Origin: Planococcus citreus
Lineage (GTDB): Bacteria; Bacillota; Bacilli; Bacillales_A; Planococcaceae
DNA: 64,000 nucleotides
Direction of reading: 5' to 3'
NCBI RefSeq assembly: GCF_003664125.1
Contig: NZ_RCCP01000001.1
Location: 868,001-932,000, forward strand
Part shown: positions 1-8,622 of the stretch, one piece after another
Position numbering within the stretch: position 1 is the first letter of the stretch
How the letters are laid out: each line of letters starts with the position of its first letter
Made by a program: the position numbers and the translations under genes
The notes under the pieces: model-generated
Seen by the model: the letters and a program-made list of their open reading frames with translations, nothing else
What the model was told of the DNA's origin: nothing
The model's database searches: none

Positions 1-257
1 GTCGGCTGGCTTGGCGAGACTGTAGTGACTTCCTGGGATAACCCAAACTCTTCGATATCGTCTATCGTTTCCATGACTTCTCCACTCGATGAACTCCAAC
101 TGATATTGGCTTCTGTTAATGGCATGGGCTCGCCCCGCAAACCATCATCTGCCAGTAAATAGGCTCTTGGAACGCCTACATCGTAATCCTCGGCAAAGCA
201 GCCTGTCAGCATAAGAATTGATAGCAATACAGAAACGAGTATCATTACTTTTTTCAC
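1..257 (-). CDS. Putative lipoprotein, 3' end outside window
   Basis: Reading on the minus strand from a GTG at 257, with GGAG about eight bases upstream, gives a lipoprotein signal: a VKKVM start, a hydrophobic stretch, then LMLTGC, a good lipobox with the acylated Cys near residue 20. About 85 residues are visible and the frame stays open to the window edge. The mature part begins FAEDYDVGVPRAYLL and contains a Ser-rich WSSSSGEV stretch that could be part of a beta-sandwich domain. An ATG lying just upstream in another frame is followed at once by TGA, so GTG is the only sensible start. The product would be a membrane-anchored extracellular protein of unknown function. Confidence 0.7.
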   Translation of the reverse strand, partial: MKKVMILVSVLLSILMLTGCFAEDYDVGVPRAYLLADDGLRGEPMPLTEANISWSSSSGEVMETIDDIEEFGLSQEVTTVSPSQP

Positions 258-299
258 ATAAAGCCACTCCTTGTTCATAACGATGTTAAACAATGTCGT

Positions 300-818
300 T
301 CAATTCTGCTTTACTATCACGCTGACATCTGCCCATTCATAAGCAAGTTCGGGTATTTGTTTGCCGGCGATTGTTATGTATTTTTCGTCGATGATTTTGC
401 CGCCTAAATTTTCATAAAAGCCACTGGATTGATTCTCCTTGAGCACCCAAACGAGCATGGACTGAATGTCGCGATCCAACAGCTCCTTGCTTATTGCCTG
501 CATCAGCAGTTTGCCGACACCTTGCCCTTGATAAGCTTTCAGGATATAGATGGAATATATCTCTCCGCCTACATCCGGGTAGTCACCGGAACGCTCCTTG
601 CCGCCGTCTGCAAAGCCGATGACTTCTCCGGCTACATTTTCTGCTACGAACGCTGTCGAATTCTGCAAGTTGCGCTCCCATTGCTTCTCTCTTTCAACGT
701 ATTTCAACCCATCCAAATATTTGTCTGGGACAATATTGCGGTAAGTGGTAATCCAACTGTCGACATGGACTTTTGCTATTCCTCGGGCGTCCAAAACTCT
801 CGCTCTTCTAATCATCAT
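300..818 (-). CDS. GNAT family N-acetyltransferase
   Basis: A 172-residue protein with the GNAT fold signature: IYILKAYQGQGVGKLLM around residues 92-108 is the acetyl-CoA-binding motif A (Q/RxxGxG/A), followed by the VLKENQSSGFYENLGGKII motif B region. GNATs move an acetyl group from acetyl-CoA to an amine; the substrate cannot be told from sequence. The start has two consecutive ATGs after a GGGTGAGTGG ribosome site. It begins four bases after the stop of the upstream membrane protein gene, so the two are probably co-transcribed. Confidence 0.88.
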   Translation of the reverse strand: MMIRRARVLDARGIAKVHVDSWITTYRNIVPDKYLDGLKYVEREKQWERNLQNSTAFVAENVAGEVIGFADGGKERSGDYPDVGGEIYSIYILKAYQGQGVGKLLMQAISKELLDRDIQSMLVWVLKENQSSGFYENLGGKIIDEKYITIAGKQIPELAYEWADVSVIVKQN

Positions 819-822
819 CCAC

Positions 823-1314
823 TCACCCTTTCGGCGTAAACTTCATCACTGCGTTGAACAGGTCGGAAGTCGACTCCTGGAATCCCCGCTCCTCGCTCTT
901 GAAGCTGTCGAGTAATGTATATCCGAAGACGAGCCCGGCGATTGTTTGTGCCGTAGTGCTGCTAAAAAGAAGCATGTCAATTTGAATATAGATTTCATCA
1001 GAAAAAATCAGGTTTCCGATAGGCAATAAAGGCAAAATAGATAACGCTAATACGATGAATGCCGGCACGCCGACCGCTAAAAATTTACTCCAATCGAAAC
1101 CGCCGATCCGGCTTTCTTTTCTTTCCAGCATGAATTTGGGCGTACGCAATAATAAGCCGATGATAACTGGAAAAATAACAACGTAAATCCAGAGAGGTGT
1201 TGGGTTGAATGCTGCAGCTGCCCTCTCATCCAATACTTGTTGAAGCTGTAATCCTGCATACACAATAAAGATGATTGCGATGCTCCAGATGAAGTAATAG
1301 AAAAATCTTTTCAT
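823..1314 (-). CDS. Hypothetical membrane protein, four predicted TM segments
   Basis: A 163-residue protein with hydrophobic segments near residues 4-22, 41-58, 80-100 and about 125-142, so an integral membrane protein. No catalytic motif is seen and I do not recognise the family. The start ATG follows a clear GGAGGAAAAGAAA ribosome site. It lies just upstream of the GNAT gene (four-base gap) and downstream of another small membrane protein, suggesting a small operon read on the minus strand. Confidence 0.75.
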   Translation of the reverse strand: MKRFFYYFIWSIAIIFIVYAGLQLQQVLDERAAAAFNPTPLWIYVVIFPVIIGLLLRTPKFMLERKESRIGGFDWSKFLAVGVPAFIVLALSILPLLPIGNLIFSDEIYIQIDMLLFSSTTAQTIAGLVFGYTLLDSFKSEERGFQESTSDLFNAVMKFTPKG

Positions 1315-1389
1315 TTTCTTTTCCTCCTTAAATTAATTAGGTGGTATATATACTGTTAAAAATGGCAAAGCGTTTCGTTTTATTTCTAA

Positions 1390-1674
1390 TCAAATGAATG
1401 CCAGCATAAAAATAAAAATGACAGCAATCGGAAAAATAATGAACAGCCAGTTCAAAGCCTGGAGAATCCATATACCTGATGGTTTCGGGCCCTCAGTCTT
1501 CCGGATATAGAGAAATGAAATGAGTCCGAAAACCGGCGTCATTAATTGCATGCCGCCGCCATAATTCGGGGGCGATGCGTCTAATAACTCTTCCATCAGA
1601 AATGAAAATAGTACGAGGTTGATGGCGAGCAACGCGAGTGGAATCACTAAATGAAATTGTTTCAACGTGTTCAT
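1390..1674 (-). CDS. Small hypothetical membrane protein
   Basis: A 94-residue protein with three likely membrane helices (about residues 8-27, 43-57 and 70-92). A GAGGGGTGAAAG ribosome site precedes the ATG. No conserved motif is recognised. It precedes the 163-residue membrane protein by about 75 bases in the same orientation. Existence is supported by the ribosome site and the hydrophobic pattern; function is unknown. Confidence 0.65.
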   Translation of the reverse strand: MNTLKQFHLVIPLALLAINLVLFSFLMEELLDASPPNYGGGMQLMTPVFGLISFLYIRKTEGPKPSGIWILQALNWLFIIFPIAVIFIFMLAFI

Positions 1675-1866
1675 CTTTCACCCCTCCTCAATAAAGCATA
1701 GGTCGAGCTCTGTACACTTTTAATTCCATAATTTAACTTTAACAGTTTTCTTCCAGAATCGATATACTCTTTATAGAGGTGGTTGCTGGTGAATTCTATT
1801 TCTATAAAGAAGATATTGAGTCCAGAGATTGCTGATTAAATTGAAGAAAGCTAGCTAAAACAAAAC

Positions 1867-1910
1867 GAACCCCAAATGCGCGCCGTCTTACTGGCACTCA
1901 TTTGGGGTTC
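1867..1910 (-). terminator. Rho-independent terminator after prs
   Basis: Perfect 12-bp stem (GAACCCCAAATG paired with CATTTGGGGTTC) around a 20-base loop, starting 17 bases after the prs stop on the minus strand and followed there by a T-rich stretch (GTTTTGTTTTAG). Confidence 0.8.
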
Positions 1911-1926
1911 CGTCATTTCTCTATTG

Positions 1927-2877
1927 TCATCCTTCAAACAAAGGGCTGACTGGCTTTTCATTGTGCACGTGCTCGATTGCTTCTGCAAGCAATGGCGCGA
2001 TCGAGAGAATGGTGATTTTCGGGATGCGTTTTTCTTTCGGCACGTGGATTGTGTTCGTGACCACAAGTTCCGTCAACGCGGAGTCTTGGATGCGTTGAAT
2101 GGAATCGCCAGACAATACGGCATGCGTACAGCAAGCGTAGACTGCTTTCGCGCCGTTTTCCACGAGCAGGTTCGCTGCGTCTGAAATAGTCTTCGCCGTA
2201 TCGACGATGTCGACGATGATGACGGCGTTTTTGCCTTTGATGTCGCCGACGATGTTCATCGTCTCAGCTTCGCCTGGCATCTTGCGCTTGTCGATAAAGC
2301 CGATTGGGACGTCCAAGCGATCCGCAAGTCTGCGCGCTCTAGTCAATCCACCGTTGTCCGGTGCTACGACAATGGCATCTTCGAGGTTCTTATTGATGAA
2401 ATGCTGGGACAGTTCGGTAATGCCGAGCAATTGGTCAACCGGGATATTGAAGAAGCCCTGTACTTGCGGTGCGTGGAAATCCATCGTGATGACGTGGTCC
2501 ACCCCCGCTTTGACCAGCATATTTGCCACAAGTTTCGCCGTGATCGGTTCACGTGAACTCGCTTTCCGGTCCTGGCGTGCGTATCCGTAATACGGAATGA
2601 CCGCTGTGATGGAGTCTGCGGATGCCCGCTTCAGCGCGTCGATCATGATCAATAATTCCATGACGTGCTCATGTCCTGGCTGCGATGTCGATTGGACGAC
2701 GTAGACTTCCGCCCCGCGCACGCTTTCTTCGATATGGATTTGGATTTCCCCATCGCTAAAATGGGTGATGGAGTTTTTGCCCAGCTCACAGCCGAGGTGA
2801 TCCGCGATCTCCTGAGCCAGTTCCTGGTTTGAATTCAATGAAAATAGCTTGAAGTTGTCTCTTAATTGATAAGCCAC
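1927..2877 (-). CDS. prs: Ribose-phosphate pyrophosphokinase
   Basis: A 316-residue protein that matches bacterial PRPP synthetase over its full length. It makes 5-phosphoribosyl-1-pyrophosphate from ribose-5-phosphate and ATP for purine, pyrimidine, NAD, His and Trp synthesis. Visible signatures are the N-terminal [22 protein letters not shown] region, the ATP-binding [17 protein letters not shown] loop near residues 96-112, the MDFHAPQ metal site and the PRPP loop [13 protein letters not shown], where the usual D-D-(I/M)-(I/V)-D-T-(A/G)-x-T is D-I-V-D-T-A-K-T. In many Bacilli prs follows glmU; here it follows a small membrane protein gene instead. A strong terminator lies immediately downstream. 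Confidence 0.97.
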   Translation of the reverse strand: MAYQLRDNFKLFSLNSNQELAQEIADHLGCELGKNSITHFSDGEIQIHIEESVRGAEVYVVQSTSQPGHEHVMELLIMIDALKRASADSITAVIPYYGYARQDRKASSREPITAKLVANMLVKAGVDHVITMDFHAPQVQGFFNIPVDQLLGITELSQHFINKNLEDAIVVAPDNGGLTRARRLADRLDVPIGFIDKRKMPGEAETMNIVGDIKGKNAVIIVDIVDTAKTISDAANLLVENGAKAVYACCTHAVLSGDSIQRIQDSALTELVVTNTIHVPKEKRIPKITILSIAPLLAEAIEHVHNEKPVSPLFEG

Positions 2878-3028
2878 CGTTCAACTCCCCTTTCAGCAAA
2901 TTATAAATTCGTAAATTGATAGCTGACTGTTTCCCATGAAATTCTGTTCATGCGGCTTGTATCAGTTGATTTCATGATAGCTCTTTCTGGGCGCAAATGC
3001 CACCAAAGATGGAGAATCGCGCCCTTGT

Positions 3029-3346
3029 TCACAGGCTTAGTAGAAAATCTGCCATAATATCGAGATTCCAAATTAAAATGATTAATCCGATGAGTGAAGC
3101 CGCCATCAACAAACTGATCAAACGGAAAGCCGCAAGTTGAAACCGTTCCGGAAAAAGTTTCTCGCTGCACCAGAACAGGAAGCTGAACAATAACCCGAAA
3201 CTGAAAAGAGGGCCCTCTCCATACGAAAACACTTCCTCCAAGTCTCGTTTCTCTCCATCTTTCATTGGCTTGACGGCTACGTATATATTTTGAATCGCGA
3301 TGCCAGCCAAAAGCACCGTTAGCGCAATTATTCCCCATAACGGCAA
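3029..3346 (-). CDS. Small hypothetical membrane protein
   Basis: A 105-residue protein with hydrophobic segments at about 4-24, 45-60 and 73-93 and a charged loop VKPMKDGEKRDLEEV between the first two. The start is a TTG with GGGGAAG seven bases upstream, a better-supported start than any internal ATG. It lies about 150 bases upstream of prs in the same direction and is divergent from the next gene. No family is recognised. Confidence 0.6.
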   Translation of the reverse strand: MPLWGIIALTVLLAGIAIQNIYVAVKPMKDGEKRDLEEVFSYGEGPLFSFGLLFSFLFWCSEKLFPERFQLAAFRLISLLMAASLIGLIILIWNLDIMADFLLSL

Positions 3347-3497
3347 GTTTCATCTTCCCCTCATCCAATAGAATCGTTTGCCCAAAAATCTTTCGTATGA
3401 CATGTAATTGTCTGATTCTTGAAACCATTTACTCATTATACCGTACAGTATGTTAAGGGAATTAACATTTTTTTCAGAAAACCATCTGAAGGTTCTT

Positions 3498-3821
3498 ATG
3501 AAAAACGTACTCATCGTCTCACTTTCCATGCTTGTACTCGTACTTGGCAATTGGCTTGCAAGCTTTTTCATGCCGCTCGGGTTTTTGGACATCGCCATCC
3601 CGTTCGCAGGGCTTGCGGTCGTCATCGTGTTCTTTTTCAAATCGAGAGGCGGGATGGCCAGCCGCCAGTTGGATATGTCGATTCAAGGGGCGACCGGCAT
3701 CCGGATGGAACAGAGTGCGCCTGTCTCCAATCGCTCCTATATTTTGATTGGCGCCATTTTGTATTTGGTGCTGATGGTCGGGATTACGTTTTTCGCCTAC
3801 CGGGAGTATTTTTTAAATTAA
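3498..3821 (+). CDS. Small hypothetical membrane protein
   Basis: A 107-residue protein starting at the ATG at 3498, which has GAAGG five bases upstream; a longer in-frame start at 3450 lacks a ribosome site. Hydrophobic segments lie near residues 3-22, 25-44 and 83-102, with a hydrophilic middle (FKSRGGMASRQLDMSI). It sits about 40 bases upstream of the fused ABC permease gene in the same direction and may be co-transcribed. Function unknown. Confidence 0.65.
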   Translation: MKNVLIVSLSMLVLVLGNWLASFFMPLGFLDIAIPFAGLAVVIVFFFKSRGGMASRQLDMSIQGATGIRMEQSAPVSNRSYILIGAILYLVLMVGITFFAYREYFLN

Positions 3822-3859
3822 GTGCGATGCGGTTATCATTTTGATTAAGGGGGGCGAAT

Positions 3860-5836
3860 ATGAAACGTTTATGGACTATTTTAACGAAATTTCTCTTCGG
3901 CGTGATCGGCATCATTTTAATCAGTGCTGCTCCAGCTTTATTCAATGGTAGTTCGTTTTTGGATTTTCGTTCATACGGAGAGGCTTTGCAAATGATTTTC
4001 ACCGGGTTTACGACTGCTTCTGAGTGGACCTTGAGTTACCGCATTCCGGGTTCTCTTGAGACGATTCCGGTATCCTTCGAAAAGTTTTTAAGCGGCCCAT
4101 ATGTGTATTCGATGTCCATTTTCCTCATGGCACTGGCCTTAGCTTTCGTTTCAGCCTTTATCCTTTCCTTTGCCGTCTTATTATCGAAAGGCGCCTTGAA
4201 GCGCTCGATGCTGGAAATCATTAAGGTCCTTCAGTCTTTCCCTGACTTCGCCTACATATTCTTGATTCAAATCGGCGTCATCGCCATTTTTCAACAGACC
4301 GGTTTTTTGCTTCTTAGCTTTTACAGCTTAGGCGGCGAGGAAATTTACTTGGCGCCTGTCGTGTGTTTATCGGTCGTGCCTGCGGTATTGTTTTTGAAGT
4401 TGTTCATTTTATTGTATGAAGAAGAACAGCGGCACCCTTACGTCGAACTCGCGCGTTCCAAAGGATTGAGCCGTTTTGAGGTTCTGCGGAAGCATTGTAC
4501 CTCCAATGTATTGAAAAGCGCGTTCTATCAATCCAAATCGATTGTATGGCTGGCGCTTTCTGCGTTATTGATCATCGAGCATTTATTCGGGGTCGAAGGC
4601 ATCCTGTATTATTTGCGCAATGATTTCAGCCCGAAAGGCATTGCGTTCATTCTCTTGACGGTGTTCATCCCGCTCTATATTTTCTATGCGCTGGTAGAGT
4701 TATGGCTTGGTAAATACGAGATCGAGCGAAATGCGGTATTTAGCAAATTCAATTTGCGCCTTTTCGACTTGAACGAAATCCGGGCTGGTTTCCGTTCGCT
4801 TTTCGTCAATCGCCGGTCCGCTTCGACGCGCTTAGCAACTCTCAAAAATCCGCGCATTTTGATTCCTTCATTTATCGTGCTCGGCTTGTTCACAACGAGT
4901 GTCCTTTATGCCGTGTTCACAGGCGATGCCATCGCACAAACGAATTATCTATACGACGAAGAGGGCAGCATTGAAAGCAGCGCGCCGCATTCCCCTTCTG
5001 CAGAGATCCTGTTCGGAACCGACCCGTACGGCTATTCCATCGGCCAGCAATTATTGGTCGGCATGAAATACACCATTGTTCTGAGTTTATTGATTGCCGG
5101 CTTGCGCATCGTCTTTGGTTATCTATTCGGTGTGGTGTACACTTTTTTCTTTACCGACAAATTGCGGCATTTCGTCAATTCGATCGCAGAAGGCATGCAT
5201 TTCTTGCCGCTGACTTTAGTGACCTATATTTTATTGCTGCCGGTCCTCATCAGTTACGGCCAATGGGAGCTAAGCTTATCGGAGCGTCTGCTCTTCCAGG
5301 CATTGATCATGTCACTCGTTGTTTTGCCAATCACCACAAGCGCCATCGGAAATGAAATGAACGACACCTTGAAAAAAGAGTATGTCATCAGTTCCGTCTT
5401 GATGGGCGGGTCGATGAGCTGGATCCTGTCAAAGCACATCCAGCCGGAGCTATGGCCAAAACTCGTGTTGATGTGGGTGCAGCACATCATTCAAGTGCTG
5501 CAGATGTTCGTTCACCTAGGGATCTTGAACATCTTTGTCGGCGGTGCTCTTGCCCAATCCGATTCGCCGCGGCTCATTCCGGAAATTTACGAGCTATCGG
5601 GGATGATCGCTATTTCCCGGGAAGTTTTCTCCACCAATCAATTCTGGATGATCCTTCCGCCTTTAGCCGTGTTCATGATCCTGATCTATTGCTTTATCAC
5701 GATCGCTGAAGGGTTTACGCAGAAACAATTGCCTGTGGTTCAACCGGAAGTAGAAGATGCTCGGGATTCTGTGAAAAGTTCAGATTCAAGAACTTCTTTT
5801 ACACGCATTCGCTATGCAGAAGCCAATAAAGAATGA
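3860..5836 (+). CDS. Fused two-domain ABC transporter permease (OppB/OppC-like)
   Basis: A 658-residue membrane protein that looks like two peptide/nickel-type permease subunits joined. The first half (about 1-300) has a permease EAA-type loop, YVELARSKGLSRFEVLRKH near residues 193-211, as in OppB/DppB. The second half (about 335-600) has FGTDPYGYSIGQQLLVGMKY, resembling the OppC/DppC entry motif (LGTDxxGRD), and a degenerate second loop near YVISSVLMGGSMSWILSKH. No substrate-binding protein or ATPase gene is adjacent; the neighbours are small membrane proteins, so the ATPases would have to come from elsewhere. The substrate is unknown. Start is the ATG after AAGGGGGGC. The C-terminal tail is hydrophilic. 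Confidence 0.85.
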   Translation: MKRLWTILTKFLFGVIGIILISAAPALFNGSSFLDFRSYGEALQMIFTGFTTASEWTLSYRIPGSLETIPVSFEKFLSGPYVYSMSIFLMALALAFVSAFILSFAVLLSKGALKRSMLEIIKVLQSFPDFAYIFLIQIGVIAIFQQTGFLLLSFYSLGGEEIYLAPVVCLSVVPAVLFLKLFILLYEEEQRHPYVELARSKGLSRFEVLRKHCTSNVLKSAFYQSKSIVWLALSALLIIEHLFGVEGILYYLRNDFSPKGIAFILLTVFIPLYIFYALVELWLGKYEIERNAVFSKFNLRLFDLNEIRAGFRSLFVNRRSASTRLATLKNPRILIPSFIVLGLFTTSVLYAVFTGDAIAQTNYLYDEEGSIESSAPHSPSAEILFGTDPYGYSIGQQLLVGMKYTIVLSLLIAGLRIVFGYLFGVVYTFFFTDKLRHFVNSIAEGMHFLPLTLVTYILLLPVLISYGQWELSLSERLLFQALIMSLVVLPITTSAIGNEMNDTLKKEYVISSVLMGGSMSWILSKHIQPELWPKLVLMWVQHIIQVLQMFVHLGILNIFVGGALAQSDSPRLIPEIYELSGMIAISREVFSTNQFWMILPPLAVFMILIYCFITIAEGFTQKQLPVVQPEVEDARDSVKSSDSRTSFTRIRYAEANKE

Positions 5837-5867
5837 ACGGTTTACTTCATTGATAAAGGAGAATTGG

Positions 5868-6365
5868 ATGCTATTTTCAAAATGGACTATTTGCCAAGCG
5901 GCTGCTTTGGCAGGCTTGATTGCGCTGGCTGTTGTGGCCGAATTCTATTCATTCAATATCGGAAACGCGCTCACGTCGGGTCCCATCAGTTCGATGCTGA
6001 TCGTGCTGACTTTCATCTTGCTGAGCACGAGCTTGATCCATTTGTTTTTCGTTTTCCACAGCAAAAAAAGCGAGCGCTTCTTGTCACATCCTTTGTGGAA
6101 CAAGATGAATGTGCTGTCGGGACTGCTGCTCGCAATTTTTGTCGTCGCGTTTATTTCAGCGGGGATGTTCACTTCTTTAAATGACTGGATTACGGATGGC
6201 CGCTGGATCTTATACGGGATTCTTTATTTATTTTTGTTCCTATACAGCCTGTTCGTGCTGTCGGCCGTGCACAAAGTAAAACATGATAGCGCGAAAGAAA
6301 CGAAGATAGAAATCTCATTCGGCGCGACTGTCGTGAGCTTATGTGCATTGCTTTTCCTACTTTGA
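5868..6365 (+). CDS. Hypothetical membrane protein
   Basis: A 165-residue protein beginning at the ATG at 5868, which has AAAGGAG seven bases upstream; an in-frame ATG at 5814 would overlap the permease gene and has no good ribosome site. Four hydrophobic segments are visible (about 9-30, 40-60, 81-103 and 115-135) plus a C-terminal one. It follows the fused permease by 31 bases and is closed by a terminator, so it is probably the last gene of that operon. Function unknown. Confidence 0.7.
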   Translation: MLFSKWTICQAAALAGLIALAVVAEFYSFNIGNALTSGPISSMLIVLTFILLSTSLIHLFFVFHSKKSERFLSHPLWNKMNVLSGLLLAIFVVAFISAGMFTSLNDWITDGRWILYGILYLFLFLYSLFVLSAVHKVKHDSAKETKIEISFGATVVSLCALLFLL

Positions 6366-6374
6366 TTCCAAAAT

Positions 6375-6420
6375 AGCCTCCGCTCGAGACCGTTCATGGC
6401 TCGAACCGGAGGCTGTTTAA
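6375..6420. terminator. Terminator overlapping the 3' end of the convergent gene
   Basis: AGCCTCCG (6375-6382) pairs with CGGAGGCT (6407-6414), with inner pairing CTCGAG/GCTCGA, followed by GTTTAATTT. It ends the plus-strand operon, yet its right half encodes the last residues (SLRFEP) of the minus-strand gene ending at 6394. Confidence 0.75.
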
Positions 6421-6765
6421 TTTGAAGGAGGGCAGTTCTTTAGGGCCTTGCCGTTTTGGCATGATTCCGAGTTCAGCAACGAACATCATCAACAAGCAGT
6501 AGAACGCAGTCAAGCTAGCGGCATTGGCTGTACTAGCGGGTTGAGGAAACGAATAATTATAGACGGCTAAATTGACGATCAAGGCCACGACGAATCCTGC
6601 ATAGGACAAAGTAAACAAGTGACTTCCAACGATTATTCGTTTATCGTTTGTCGAATCCCATGGCACCGACTTTGCAACAGCAATGGATTGTTTGATTTGC
6701 CCAAATGCGCCGTAAGCAAACCCTGCGATGATTAGTATCGGAACGAGATCCACCAACCATTCCAT
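6394..6765 (-). CDS. Hypothetical membrane protein
   Basis: A 123-residue protein starting at an ATG with GAGGTG upstream. Hydrophobic segments lie at about 5-22, 47-68 and 82-101. The C-terminal codons are part of the terminator stem of the convergent operon, so the last residues are probably dictated by that hairpin. No recognised family. It lies 25 bases downstream of the next minus-strand gene, also a small membrane protein, and is likely co-transcribed with it. Confidence 0.65.
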   Translation of the reverse strand: MEWLVDLVPILIIAGFAYGAFGQIKQSIAVAKSVPWDSTNDKRIIVGSHLFTLSYAGFVVALIVNLAVYNYSFPQPASTANAASLTAFYCLLMMFVAELGIMPKRQGPKELPSFKLNSLRFEP

Positions 6766-6790
6766 TTGAACACCTCCAAATTAAGAATTT

Positions 6791-7276
6791 TTAGTTTGTC
6801 CGTTGGGCTGCCCTGCGCAGCCATTTCTGGTTGTTGCGGTACGGGATTAGAAGTAGCGTCAAAAGCCCTGACAGCCCGAAGAAACCGGAGAACAAAGTGA
6901 GCCCAATCGTTGGCGAATTGAGCAACATAGCGCTCATCAACAGTAAGCCTACCGCCATCAGCGACAGGAAAATGATGTGCGTCGTTTTACGGTCTTTCAA
7001 CAGCCAAGCCGATAGTTGGAAGATGATGAACAGGAATGAAGCCGCCATCAATAACGGAAACAGCGGCTCGAATTTCGCAGCGTAGACGAAATGGTCAATC
7101 ACCAAGATGTCACTCGCCTCATTCACTGGCCCGTTCAGCCAAGTAGAAAATCCGGCTGAGTATTTCCATTCCCATGAAATATCGCGCAGTTGCCCGCCTT
7201 CATACCAACTGGCAAGTGTCGAAAAGATAAATACGAGAGAAGCGCCGATCAGGTAAATGATGTGTTTGAATTTCAT
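6791..7276 (-). CDS. Hypothetical membrane protein, four TM segments
   Basis: A 161-residue protein starting at the ATG at 7276, preceded by AAAGGGGA; the upstream in-frame ATG at 7294 has no ribosome site. Predicted helices lie at about 6-22, 69-87, 95-113 and 120-142, with a large N-terminal extracellular-type loop (YEGGQLRDISWEWKY). No catalytic motif. Neighbours are other small membrane proteins, giving no functional clue. Confidence 0.65.
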   Translation of the reverse strand: MKFKHIIYLIGASLVFIFSTLASWYEGGQLRDISWEWKYSAGFSTWLNGPVNEASDILVIDHFVYAAKFEPLFPLLMAASFLFIIFQLSAWLLKDRKTTHIIFLSLMAVGLLLMSAMLLNSPTIGLTLFSGFFGLSGLLTLLLIPYRNNQKWLRRAAQRTN

Positions 7277-7316
7277 GCAATTCCCCTTTCGCAATATTCA
7301 TTGATGGTGTTCAGTG

Positions 7317-7586
7317 TTACAATTCGATACCTATATTTTTTAATTGTGCCTTCAAATCCCAGTTCTTCGGTTGTTCTTTTTCCATAAACCACTCTGCCCC
7401 GTTCGCCAACCATTCCGCTCGATAGGTATCAAATGTGTATCCCTGATCCAAATCATCGTAACCTGGTTGGAAAGCGCAACACGTGCAAATTAAGCTATAG
7501 TCAGGAATTCCATTTTTATATAGTGGTCCACGAAGTCTATAGAAACCGCAAACGGAACAAATATAGTACTTCCTTTTGAAGAGCAT
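7317..7586 (-). CDS. Small CPCC-type zinc-ribbon protein
   Basis: An 89-residue protein with two metal-binding knuckles, CSVCGFYRL near residue 11 and CTCCAFQPGYDD near residue 34. The layout (CxxCG, PxY, CxCC, FGYDD-like, then WxxxGAEWF) matches the cysteine-rich CPCC family, which is often found beside polymorphic-toxin immunity genes. This copy probably binds zinc. No toxin is visible nearby. It lies downstream of the DUF3885 gene in the same orientation. Function is unknown. Confidence 0.7.
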   Translation of the reverse strand: MLFKRKYYICSVCGFYRLRGPLYKNGIPDYSLICTCCAFQPGYDDLDQGYTFDTYRAEWLANGAEWFMEKEQPKNWDLKAQLKNIGIEL

Positions 7587-7679
7587 TGGTACCAGCCCCT
7601 TTTGCCATGATAGGTTCAGTCCGTCTGTACACGGTTAGCATTTTGCATTAAATATTTTCTAACTTGAATATTACCTGCG

Positions 7680-8357
7680 CTACTCTTTCGTAGAATTCTT
7701 TTCGAACAAAGCATCAATCTTTTCGCGGTCATATTCCAGTATCCAGTCATTATATTCTTCATACAAGAAGCGTATATCTTCTTTGTCCTTAGCAAGGATA
7801 TCGCACCCTCGATCATCATATAAATGATAGATGATTTTTTTGGTCAGGTTAATAAAATAAATATCATATCCGCTTTCCTGCTGGTTCTTCAAGATAGTCG
7901 AGGGATGCTCGAAATCCTGATAGCAAAGAGCTTTTAATAGTTCTGGATAACGGATATCCCCTTTTTTTCCGGCGTAAACAAAGCGATAGACCAGTGAATC
8001 GTCCTCTCCAAACCCTTCCTCAATTTCCGTTAGTTTTTCCAACCTCAATTTATACAGATTCGGTCTTTGTTTTATATATTTCCGATAAATATTCAAAGGT
8101 TTTCTTTGCAGAAAATAATTATTCTTTTGTGTCAAAACCTTAGTTACAACTAATATGGCATCTTCAGGCTCTATTATTTCATCAAACAAAGTCAAGGCGC
8201 GCCGATGAGCCCCTTCGATAAAAGTTGGACAATCGTATGGGATATCTGGATTTGAAATTTGAAATCGAATGCCAATATCCCATGCATAAACTAATGCTGG
8301 GTTTAAAATAAGTCCTTTAAAGTTCTCGTTCAAAAATCTCTTTAAGTCAGCAGCCAT
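7680..8357 (-). CDS. DUF3885 family protein
   Basis: A 225-residue soluble protein starting at the ATG at 8357, seven bases after a perfect AAGGAGG; the upstream ATG at 8387 is not supported. It contains the segments I associate with DUF3885: LVYAWDIGIRFQ near the N-terminus, RALTLFDEI, then DIRYPELLKALCYQDF, YDIYFINLTKKIIYHLYDDRG and YEEYNDWILEYDREKIDALF at the C-terminus. DUF3885 proteins are common in Bacilli and of unknown function; some lie in toxin/immunity-type loci. The downstream CPCC protein fits that kind of setting, but no toxin is present. Confidence 0.82.
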   Translation of the reverse strand: MAADLKRFLNENFKGLILNPALVYAWDIGIRFQISNPDIPYDCPTFIEGAHRRALTLFDEIIEPEDAILVVTKVLTQKNNYFLQRKPLNIYRKYIKQRPNLYKLRLEKLTEIEEGFGEDDSLVYRFVYAGKKGDIRYPELLKALCYQDFEHPSTILKNQQESGYDIYFINLTKKIIYHLYDDRGCDILAKDKEDIRFLYEEYNDWILEYDREKIDALFEKNSTKE

Positions 8358-8555
8358 ATCATACCTCCTTAATTCCGCCTTCTGCATTTTAGTAGTTAAT
8401 TTTTAGTTTCATAGTTGTACGTATGCTTCCAATATACTAGTAAGGCTAATCTATTTCTACATAATATTGGAAATAAATCAATTAGATACCCCAATTCAGC
8501 TATCTCAAAGAGGGAATTAACCAATTGAATAAGGTTTGTAAATTTCCATTCATAG

Positions 8556-8567
8556 GGACATATGTCC
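8556..8567. promoter_or_regulatory. Perfect 12-bp palindrome, candidate operator
   Basis: GGACATATGTCC is a perfect palindrome about 55 bases upstream of the first YdcZ-type gene, in an operon that encodes a Crp/Fnr-type regulator. Its place in a promoter-sized gap makes it a candidate binding site; which protein binds it is inference. Confidence 0.4.
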
Positions 8568-8622
8568 TTCCATCCTTTTACTATGCCCATTATCCTTAAG
8601 TTAACGAAAGGCGGTGGACCGG

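Noticed and set aside
8396..8590. 64-residue ORF between the DUF3885 and YdcZ genes
   Set aside because: The ATG lies only about three bases from AAGG, no family is recognised, and it would cover the likely promoter and palindrome of the YdcZ operon.
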